Shown: positions 1-3,993 of the stretch, one piece after another | Layout: every line of letters starts with the position of its first letter | How positions within the stretch are numbered: the stretch's first letter is position 1 | From: Clostridiales bacterium | GTDB lineage: Bacteria; Bacillota; Clostridia; Christensenellales; Christensenellaceae | Reading direction: 5' to 3' | NCBI GenBank assembly: GCA_003510345.1 | Contig: DOMW01000163.1 | Location: forward strand, 1-5,400 | DNA length: 5,400 nt | The notes under the pieces: model-generated | Databases searched by the model: none | The model's input: only the letters and a program-made list of their open reading frames with translations | What the model was told of the DNA's origin: nothing | Program-made: the position numbers and the translations under genes

Positions 1-1
1 G

Positions 2-94
2 TCCACGCCACCCGCACCGCCTACGCCGTCCCGGCCGCCAAGATATGAAAAAGTGACGGGCACGCGCGTCGAGCGGCACAAAAAGAAATATTGA
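2..94 (+). CDS. 3' end of an unidentified gene
   Basis: Only the last 30 codons are present. The first base of the window is the end of a split codon and the stop is TGA at 92-94. The visible tail is proline-rich (STPPAPPTPSRPP), followed by a strongly basic end (RVERHKKKY), which suggests a disordered C-terminal tail. The other two plus frames close at 48 and 56. This frame was preferred because its stop lies 7 bases before a strong terminator and because its third codon positions are G/C-rich like the other genes here. No domain is visible and I do not recognise the protein. The reading frame is the main uncertainty. Confidence 0.5.
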   Translation, partial: STPPAPPTPSRPPRYEKVTGTRVERHKKKY

Positions 95-101
95 GACATT
101 G

Positions 102-138
102 CCCCCCGGCTGCTGTAAATCCGGGGGGTATATTTTTT
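102..138 (+). terminator. Rho-independent terminator of the first gene
   Basis: CCCCCCGG (102-109) pairs perfectly with CCGGGGGG (121-128) across an 11-base loop, and TATATTTTTT follows at 129-138. It starts 7 bases after the stop codon of the partial gene and separates that gene from the methyltransferase. Confidence 0.9.
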
Positions 139-192
139 GGTTATGTTTGTATATTCATCCCGCAGGGGAACCATTCGCCCGGTAATTCCGCG

Positions 193-221
193 TTGTTCAG
201 CGGGCGGTTGAGTGGTACAAT
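193..221 (+). promoter_or_regulatory. Promoter of the methyltransferase gene
   Basis: TTGTTC (193-198) and TACAAT (216-221) are separated by exactly 17 bases, a good sigma-A-type match. The expected transcription start is near 228. This matters for the gene start: the in-frame GTG at 212 would lie upstream of the RNA, whereas the ATG at 254 sits about 26 bases into it. Confidence 0.7.
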
Positions 222-253
222 GGAAGCGAAATGGAAAAAGACGGAAGCGGGGT

Positions 254-940
254 ATGGTTCCGGTCGTGCATATAAAAACATGGACGGATAAATTGATTTA
301 TCGCTTTTTTGAAGCGCCCAAGGGGCTGGATTTTGCCTGCAACTATTACCCATATGAAAAAGGGTCCGACCATATGTGGTATGAGCGGACGACAAAGAAG
401 CACCTTTCCATGCTCTTTTCGCGCTTTGCGGATAAATCGCTGCCCGTTCTTGATATCGGATGCGGAAAAGGCTTTGTGTTGTACTGGCTTAATAAACTGG
501 GGTTTTCCCGGGTGGACGGCATTGAATGCGACCAGGCAATGGTAGCGGTGGCGAACAGAAACCTTGCGGTTGCGGGACTTGCGGATCAGTCAAAAGTGTT
601 TCATGTGGACGCGCGCGCGTTTTCGGGATACGACGATTATCAGGTCATTTACATGTTCCACCCGTTTAAGGAACGTATTATGCGGGATGTGGTCAAGCGG
701 TTGGAGGAAAGCCTTACGCGTGCACCACGGCAGTTTGTCGTGGTGTATTTTTACCCCGTGGAGCACCGGGTTTTTGATGAGTCCGATCTGTTTTTACTGC
801 GGGAAAAGCATGTGATGTATTTTATCAATACGGTGATGGACGCCTATTATTATGAGTTTGACCCTGCGCATACGGCGCGGCGCGGCGGAAGGTTCCGCGA
901 CTTGCTGGAAAGGGAGATGCAAGAGGGGAATGCGAAATAG
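254..940 (+). CDS. Class I SAM-dependent methyltransferase
   Basis: This is a 228-residue soluble protein with a Rossmann-fold methyltransferase domain. SAM-binding motif I is VLDIGCGKG (residues 65-73). The acidic end of strand 2 is GIEC (89-92), the motif III region is FHVDARAF (116-123), and the motif IV position reads YMFHPF (133-138). A conserved-looking beta segment, RQFVVVYFYP, follows near 159-168. The substrate cannot be read from the sequence. The HPF in place of the NPPY of nucleic-acid N-methylases argues against a DNA adenine or cytosine-N4 methylase. The ATG at 254 was chosen over the in-frame GTG at 212 because the predicted RNA starts near 228 and GGAAG (243-247) lies 6 bases before the ATG. 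The gene appears monocistronic, and no convincing terminator follows before the convergent DUF4364 gene. Confidence 0.85.
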   Translation: MVPVVHIKTWTDKLIYRFFEAPKGLDFACNYYPYEKGSDHMWYERTTKKHLSMLFSRFADKSLPVLDIGCGKGFVLYWLNKLGFSRVDGIECDQAMVAVANRNLAVAGLADQSKVFHVDARAFSGYDDYQVIYMFHPFKERIMRDVVKRLEESLTRAPRQFVVVYFYPVEHRVFDESDLFLLREKHVMYFINTVMDAYYYEFDPAHTARRGGRFRDLLEREMQEGNAK

Positions 941-995
941 CTGCCGCCATACCGATAGATATTTGTTCTAAGCAGGCAATGTCCGCTAAAGAAAG

Positions 996-1523
996 TTAGC
1001 CGCCCAGCTTGAGCACGATATCTTTATAAAGCTCCACGGCGTGTTCCGGCCAGTGGTCTACCATAGACTGTGCGTCCGCTTTTGTATAAACGATCACGTT
1101 GATTTCAAATATTATTTCGCTTTTTTGCAGTACGCGCAGGGTGACCCTATACTCATTATCGGCTAGTTTTAAGTATTCTCCGGTAAGCTGTGATTCTTTC
1201 AGCAGCGAAGGTTTGTTTTGTTTGAGGTATAACGCTATGGCGTTGCGCAGCGACAGTTTGATATCTTCCGCAAGCACGGCAATGATATCCGCACCTTTTG
1301 GCGTGATACGGTACGCGACGCCATGCGGTTTGGTATTTTTAAGGATGTGGCCGTTTTGCGTAAGCTCAAACAGGCATTCCACCAGGTCAAAGTAACCGAC
1401 AACCTTGAGTTCGCTAAAAATACGCATGATCTGGAGTTCGGAAAGCTCCATTTCGCCCTGTTGCAATAAATAGAGCACAAGCAGCTTGTTTTGCGCCATT
1501 GTTGCTTTTGGTTTTACAGCCAT
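996..1523 (-). CDS. DUF4364 family winged-helix-like protein
   Basis: This is a 175-residue protein resembling the DUF4364 family, which is widespread in Clostridia and of unknown function. The N-terminal half (about residues 9-82) reads as a winged helix: NKLLVLYLL, then a helix pair ending in GYFDLVECLFELTQNGHI, then a wing with YRITPKGADII. The C-terminal half is alpha/beta with YRVTLRVLQ and IIFEINVIVYTKADA, ending in a helix with WPEHAVELYKDIV. There is no signal peptide or membrane segment. An in-frame GTG (1542-1544) and an ATG (1530-1532) lie upstream, but the GTG is within about 10 bases of the predicted RNA start and the first ATG abuts the Shine-Dalgarno sequence. AAGGA (1536-1532) is 8 bases before the ATG at 1523, which decides the start. 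The gene converges on the methyltransferase. Autoregulation is a possibility given the fold and the palindrome in its leader. Confidence 0.87.
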   Translation of the reverse strand: MAVKPKATMAQNKLLVLYLLQQGEMELSELQIMRIFSELKVVGYFDLVECLFELTQNGHILKNTKPHGVAYRITPKGADIIAVLAEDIKLSLRNAIALYLKQNKPSLLKESQLTGEYLKLADNEYRVTLRVLQKSEIIFEINVIVYTKADAQSMVDHWPEHAVELYKDIVLKLGG

Positions 1524-1541
1524 AGTAGTCATCCTTGTCAG

Positions 1542-1553
1542 CACAATATTGTG
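1542..1553. promoter_or_regulatory. Perfect 12-base palindrome, candidate operator
   Basis: CACAATATTGTG is a perfect dyad that begins 5 bases downstream of the -10 box of the DUF4364 promoter and covers the expected transcription start (about 1552). That is where a repressor would block initiation. Its location upstream of a gene for a winged-helix-like protein suggests, by inference only, self-repression. Confidence 0.5.
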
Positions 1554-1558
1554 TTCTC

Positions 1559-1587
1559 ATTGTAGCATAAAAACAGCGATGCGCCAA
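1559..1587 (-). promoter_or_regulatory. Promoter of the DUF4364 gene
   Basis: Read on the minus strand, TTGGCG (1587-1582) and TACAAT (1564-1559) are separated by 17 bases. Transcription should start near 1552, giving a leader of about 29 bases that includes the palindrome and the AAGGA ribosome-binding site. Confidence 0.75.
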
Positions 1588-1677
1588 TGACCGGGCCAGC
1601 GATTGCTTATGGAATATATTTGGCGGCGCGGCACGCGGGAAGAAGGGGCGAGCGGATGCGTTTTTGGATTTTCAGTC

Positions 1678-1706
1678 TTTACAACAAGCGAAGAATATGG
1701 TATTAT
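1678..1706 (+). promoter_or_regulatory. Promoter of 6S RNA
   Basis: TTTACA (1678-1683) and TATTAT (1701-1706) each match the consensus at five of six positions and are 17 bases apart. The expected start is near 1713, about 25 bases before the 6S closing stem. The stretch between this promoter and the divergent DUF4364 promoter (1588-1677) holds nothing else that I can support. Confidence 0.7.
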
Positions 1707-1712
1707 ACCCAT

Positions 1713-1912
1713 ACAGATAGCACTTTATTGTGCAAATCCTGGGGTGTGCGTAACGCTTTGATTTTAAACCCACATTCTAGTTACGGGAGTCTGGTGTCTG
1801 CCGCTTGTGTGCACGCCTGCTACGAGCAGGAAGCCTGAGAGTTGCAGCAGGGCGCCCACCTGCCGAGAGGCGGGTATTAGAATACAAAGCATACGGCACT
1901 TTGGGTTTTTTT
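1713..1912 (+). ncRNA. ssrS: 6S RNA
   Basis: 6S RNA binds the housekeeping RNA polymerase holoenzyme by imitating an open promoter and damps transcription in slow growth. The fold can be traced. The closing stem pairs CCTGGGGTG (1738-1746) with CACTTTGGG (1897-1905), CGTA (1749-1752) with TACG (1892-1895), and GCTTTG (1755-1760) with CAAAGC (1885-1890). The central bubble follows. Its 3' side holds a small hairpin, ACCTGCC-GAGA-GGCGGGT (1858-1875). The apical arm includes GGTGTC paired with GGCGCC and ends in CCTGCT-ACG-AGCAGG (1816-1830). The GAAGCCT...GGGCGCCCACC part resembles the corresponding E. coli 6S segment. A run of seven T follows the closing stem (1906-1912), so the stem doubles as a terminator. 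The 5' end is predicted from the promoter; the leader hairpin GCAC-TTTATT-GTGC (1720-1733) may be trimmed off. A tRNA-Gln starts 11 bases downstream. Confidence 0.87.
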
Positions 1913-1923
1913 ATGGGGATATT

Positions 1924-1997
1924 AGCCGAATGGTGTAACGGTAACACTAACGACTCTGACTCGTTCATTTAAGGTTCGAATCCTTATTCGGCTGCCA
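1924..1997 (+). tRNA. tRNA-Gln (anticodon CUG)
   Basis: A complete cloverleaf is present: acceptor stem AGCCGAA/TTCGGCT, D arm GTGT-AACGGTA-ACAC, anticodon stem AACGA/TCGTT with loop CTCTGAC, T arm TAAGG-TTCGAAT-CCTTA, discriminator G and encoded CCA. The anticodon CTG (1956-1958) reads CAG (glutamine). No convincing promoter of its own fits in the 11 bases after the 6S RNA, so it is probably transcribed by read-through past the 6S U-run and then processed. The first acceptor pair is A1-U72, whereas bacterial tRNA-Gln usually has U1-A72. Confidence 0.95.
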
Positions 1998-2002
1998 GAC
2001 GT

Positions 2003-2042
2003 AAAACCCGCTGCATTTCGTAAAGGAATGTGCGGGTTTTTT
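2003..2042 (+). terminator. Terminator after tRNA-Gln
   Basis: AAAACCCGC (2003-2011) pairs with GCGGGTTTT (2032-2040), with an inner helix GCATT/AATGT and a T run from 2037 to 2042. It lies 5 bases after the CCA end and closes the 6S-tRNA unit. Confidence 0.9.
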
Positions 2043-2072
2043 ATGCTCAGATGGACAAATCGGGGGATTTTT

Positions 2073-2121
2073 AAAAAAGAAAAATGCCCTCTTAAGAAAG
2101 GGGTGGGATCATAAGAGGGCA
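2073..2121 (-). terminator. Strong minus-strand terminator in the intergenic stretch
   Basis: Read on the minus strand, TGCCCTCTTA (2121-2112) pairs perfectly over 10 bases with TAAGAGGGCA (2094-2085) across a 17-base loop, and TTTTTCTTTTTT follows at once (2084-2073). The only minus-strand gene upstream is folC, whose stop is more than 700 bases away, so the hairpin may end a separate small transcript. Confidence 0.6.
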
Positions 2122-2171
2122 ACGACCCAATGTATCGGGTCAAAATTGGTTGGAGTGAGGCTCAAACCAAT
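2073..2171 (-). ncRNA. Candidate small RNA, three stem-loops
   Basis: On the minus strand three hairpins stand in a row and end in a terminator. The first is ATTGGTT.../...AACCAAT with an inner GAG/CTC helix (2171-2145). The second is GACCC...GGGTC (2141-2124). The third is the 10-base terminator stem (2121-2085) with its T tract. This is the shape of a bacterial small RNA of roughly 100-150 bases. The 5' end is unknown: a TATAAT lies at 2229-2224 on the same strand but lacks a good -35 partner at normal spacing. I recognise no known family. The same DNA could instead be a relic or a plus-strand structured leader. Confidence 0.25.
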
Positions 2172-2254
2172 ATATTTTATTAATAAACAGGGAAAGAAGT
2201 TTTAATCAGCTTCGGTAAAAGAAATTATAATTCGTACTATAAAGTGAAAATACG

Positions 2255-2402
2255 GTAAAATAGAAGAACCCTCTTGTGAGGGTCCTTCAAAAAGGGGTTG
2301 GAAGTATATTCTATATGCAGTATCTCTACCGCAAGACCAGAATAACAGTAAAATATGAACGGGGCATGACCAAATAAAAAACAAATTGTAAAATACAGGA
2401 AC
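2255..2402 (+). repeat. Three direct copies of GTAAAATA-(1-3)-GAAC
   Basis: GTAAAATA followed within 1 to 3 bases by GAAC occurs at 2255-2269, 2348-2360 and 2388-2402. A near copy of the first part, GTAAAAGA, lies at 2215-2222. The starts at 2215/2255 and at 2348/2388 are each 40 bases apart. The biased composition raises the chance of coincidence, but the joint motif recurring three times is notable. The role is unknown. Confidence 0.4.
2257..2288 (-). terminator. Possible weak minus-strand terminator
   Basis: GAAG-a-ACCCTC-ttgt-GAGGGT-c-CTTC (2263-2288) is a near-perfect hairpin with one A/C mismatch. Read on the minus strand it is followed by TATTTT (2262-2257). The T tract is short, so it could equally be a structural or protein-binding element. 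Confidence 0.35.
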
Positions 2403-2406
2403 ACAG

Positions 2407-2436
2407 AAAAAACGCGTTGCCCTTTCAAAAGGGGCA
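2407..2436 (-). terminator. Possible minus-strand terminator overlapping the ybjQ promoter
   Basis: TGCCCTTT (2418-2425) pairs with AAGGGGCA (2429-2436) across a 3-base loop, with one G-U pair. On the minus strand five bases (ACGCG) and then six T (2412-2407) follow. The gap before the T run weakens the call. If active, it would stop folC read-through within the ybjQ promoter region. Confidence 0.35.
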
Positions 2437-2445
2437 TGATAAAAT
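2417..2445 (+). promoter_or_regulatory. Promoter of the ybjQ-like gene
   Basis: TTGCCC (2417-2422) and TAAAAT (2440-2445) are separated by 17 bases. The expected start is near 2452, giving a leader of about 30 bases. The hairpin at 2418-2436 overlaps the -35 box and spacer. Confidence 0.55.
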
Positions 2446-2447
2446 TG

Positions 2448-2466
2448 TGTTATAAAAAATATAACA
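2448..2466. promoter_or_regulatory. Inverted repeat at the ybjQ start site, candidate operator
   Basis: TGTTATA (2448-2454) and TATAACA (2460-2466) form a perfect dyad of two 7-base arms with a 5-base spacer. The dyad begins just after the -10 box, spans the expected transcription start, and ends where the Shine-Dalgarno sequence begins. A repressor site is the simplest reading, though the high A/T content lowers the weight. Confidence 0.4.
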
Positions 2467-2482
2467 AAGGGGATGTATTGAG

Positions 2483-2794
2483 ATGATATTGGTGAATACG
2501 GAAAAAATACCCGGCAGGGAATACGAGGTGCTAAGCCTGGTGAAGGGCGGCACTGTGCAGGCCAAGCATTTTGGCAGAGATTTTATGGCGGGCATGAAAA
2601 ATCTGGTGGGCGGCGAGATCACCGGGTATACGGAGATGTTAAGCGAAGCGCGTGAGATCGCCATCAACCGTATGATAACGGACGCGCAGAATATGGGCGC
2701 GGACGCAATCGTGTGCGTGCGGTTCGCTTCTTCGCAGATCATGGATGGCGCGGCGGAGATCGTTGCGTACGGCACGGCGGTAAAATTTAAATAG
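2483..2794 (+). CDS. YbjQ / UPF0145 family protein
   Basis: The protein is 103 residues, a usual full length for the YbjQ (UPF0145, DUF74) family. Members are small proteins that form pentameric beta-barrel-like rings and are often labelled heavy-metal-binding by fold comparison, without an established function. The signature is intact: TVQAKHFGRDFMAG (24-37), GGEITGYTEMLSEAREIAINRM (43-64), GADAIVCVRF (72-81) and EIVAYGTAVKF (92-102). The only cysteine is Cys78, so metal binding by cysteines is not evident here. The start is supported by AAAGGGG (2466-2472), 10 bases before the ATG; the ATG at 2473 meets a stop two codons on. It is transcribed alone, with its own promoter and a dyad at the start site, and converges on folC. 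Confidence 0.92.
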   Translation: MILVNTEKIPGREYEVLSLVKGGTVQAKHFGRDFMAGMKNLVGGEITGYTEMLSEAREIAINRMITDAQNMGADAIVCVRFASSQIMDGAAEIVAYGTAVKFK

Positions 2795-2822
2795 AAAACG
2801 CTGTCTGGATATATGTGGTTTT

Positions 2823-2852
2823 CCGCTCTAAGTCGGAAGGGCGGTCTATTTT
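2823..2852 (+). terminator. Terminator of the ybjQ-like gene
   Basis: CCGCTCT (2823-2829) pairs with AGGGCGG (2838-2844) across an 8-base loop, followed by TCTATTTT (2845-2852). It works only in the plus direction. Its T tract contains the stop codon of the convergent folC gene, so the two transcripts overlap at their 3' ends. Confidence 0.75.
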
Positions 2853-3988
2853 GTATCCTCTTCTTCGGGCGGGTCAACAGAAAGGCGCGACGCCCTCATC
2901 GCGTGCGGCGCCAAATAAAACGACCCGCACACCACAAGCAGGCCCTTTTTTTGTTCCGCGATTTTCCGCGCATAGCTAAACGCGTGCGCCGGGTCTTCCA
3001 CCGCCTGCGCGTTATCAAAATATTGTGCCAGTTCTTTTGCGGGAAGGCCGCGTTTTTTGTCTGCGCAGGTGCAGACGACGGTATTTGCGAAAGACCGCAC
3101 TTCGTCCGCGCACGCGCGCACGTCTTTATCCGCCATCATGGCAAGCAGGACGGTGCGGTTTTTTTGGCTGAAATGCCGGTTTACCGTGGCGGCGAGTTCT
3201 CGGAAGGAGGCCTCGTTGTGCGCCGCGTCGATGAGCACGTTGTCCGCATACTGCGCCCGGGCGGGGATATAAGATTGACCAAGCCCGGAAAGGATGTCCT
3301 CGGCGGGGATGCCCAGTTCATGCGCCGCAATGGCCGCCACGCAGGCGTTTTGCACTTGCGCCGGTGAAATGGAGCGGATGGCGGCGCGCGTAAGGTGCAT
3401 ATCCCGGTAGCGGAAATCAAAAACCTGCCCGCCGGTATCCGCGCTGTGTACACGGATCGATTTTTCATCAAGCAGTATCAAATGCGCGTTAAGCCGCTCG
3501 CATGTTTTTTTGACCACGTCCATTGCTTCTTTGGGCTGCGGATGGGAGACGACCGTTCCGCCCCATGTGATGATGCCGCACTTTTCCCGCGCGATCTTTT
3601 GCAGCGTGTTCCCAAGGTGTTCCGTGTGGTCAAAGCTAATGGGCGTAATGATCTGCAGTCGGGAATCGATGACGTTCGTCTGGTCTTTTCGCCCGCCCAG
3701 CCCCGTTTCGACCACGGCATATTCCACATTGTTATCGGCAAACCACGCGAGCGCCATGCGCGTCCACACGCCAAAGAAATGTTCGCCCGCGTCCCTGCGC
3801 GCAAGCTTTAAGTAGGCTTCGTAATCCTGCGCGGATATGGTTTGCCCGTTGATACGAAACCGCTCCCTCGGGGAAAAAATATGCGGAGACGTAAAAAGCC
3901 CGCAGCGGTGGTGAATGGAGAGGATATCCGCCAGATACTGCGCGGTGGAGCCTTTTGCGTTTGTGCCGGCGAGATGAATGTATTCCAT
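2846..3988 (-). CDS. folC: Folylpolyglutamate synthase (FolC), short N-terminus
   Basis: This cytosolic Mur-ligase-type enzyme adds glutamate to folates; many bacterial FolC proteins also make dihydrofolate from dihydropteroate. It has 380 residues, against about 420-430 for typical FolC. Motifs in order: P-loop AGTNAKGS (7-14), TSPH and RERFRINGQTIS (34-52), ETGLGGRKDQTN (94-105), DHTEHLG (120-126), EKCGII (135-140) with the lysine usually carbamylated, QVQN (211-214), DAAHN (254-258), ADKDV (286-290) and GSFYL (355-359). Three positions often glycine in the family are alanine: the P-loop (GTNAKGS), IPAR (often PGR) and DAAHN (usually DGAHN). The roughly 40 residues that normally precede the P-loop are missing. 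The ATG at 3988 is the only possible start, because the upstream frame has no ATG, GTG or TTG before a stop inside valS. The start is 5 bases after the valS stop; the only GGAGG is 16 bases away, so translational coupling to valS is likely. Whether it has both activities cannot be told. Confidence 0.9.
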   Translation of the reverse strand: MEYIHLAGTNAKGSTAQYLADILSIHHRCGLFTSPHIFSPRERFRINGQTISAQDYEAYLKLARRDAGEHFFGVWTRMALAWFADNNVEYAVVETGLGGRKDQTNVIDSRLQIITPISFDHTEHLGNTLQKIAREKCGIITWGGTVVSHPQPKEAMDVVKKTCERLNAHLILLDEKSIRVHSADTGGQVFDFRYRDMHLTRAAIRSISPAQVQNACVAAIAAHELGIPAEDILSGLGQSYIPARAQYADNVLIDAAHNEASFRELAATVNRHFSQKNRTVLLAMMADKDVRACADEVRSFANTVVCTCADKKRGLPAKELAQYFDNAQAVEDPAHAFSYARKIAEQKKGLLVVCGSFYLAPHAMRASRLSVDPPEEEDTK

Positions 3989-3993
3989 AAGGG

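Larger units (their letters stand above)
2043..2482. other. Gene-free A/T-rich stretch rich in hairpins
   Basis: This interval of about 440 bases has no credible coding region on either strand; the open frames within it start weakly and lack family features. It is clearly more A/T-rich than the flanking genes. It contains five hairpins (2085-2121, 2124-2141, 2145-2171, 2263-2288, 2418-2436), short direct repeats, and at its right end the ybjQ promoter and a dyad. The three hairpins that carry GGG/CCC-type stems are each followed by T runs only when read on the minus strand. Confidence 0.7.

Noticed and set aside
602..620. GCGCGCGCGT tract as a Z-DNA or simple-repeat element.
   Set aside because: It lies inside the methyltransferase and is explained by the codons for DARA in its motif III region.
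971..987. AGCAGGC-AAT-GTCCGCT hairpin between the methyltransferase and DUF4364 genes as a shared terminator.
   Set aside because: The stem has a mismatch and a G-U pair, and no T run follows on either strand.
1587..1838. An 83-codon plus-strand open frame overlapping the 6S region.
   Set aside because: It crosses the 6S promoter and half of the 6S RNA fold, and has no ribosome-binding site or protein features.
2085..2125. A T-box-like motif (GGGGTGGGATC) suggesting an amino-acid-responsive leader.
   Set aside because: The conserved AGGGUGGNACCGCG core is not matched, there is no specifier-loop structure, and no synthetase or amino acid gene follows on the plus strand.
2202..2437. Two overlapping hydrophobic minus-strand frames of 60-66 codons, possibly small membrane peptides.
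   Set aside because: One starts with TTG, neither has a ribosome-binding site, and both run through hairpins; the hydrophobic look comes from A/T-rich sequence.
2436..2486. A 16-codon frame (MIKLCYKKYNKGDVLR) whose TGA overlaps the ybjQ ATG as ATGA, resembling a leader peptide.
   Set aside because: The AAAGGGG before it is only 1 base from the ATG, and the predicted promoter would start RNA downstream of that ATG near 2452.
2425..2877. A 150-codon minus-strand open frame covering ybjQ.
   Set aside because: It is antisense to the clearly recognisable YbjQ protein, has no domain features, and its composition reflects the opposite strand.
2813..3367. A 184-codon plus-strand open frame.
   Set aside because: It is the reverse-strand shadow of folC, overlaps the ybjQ terminator, and shows no family motif.
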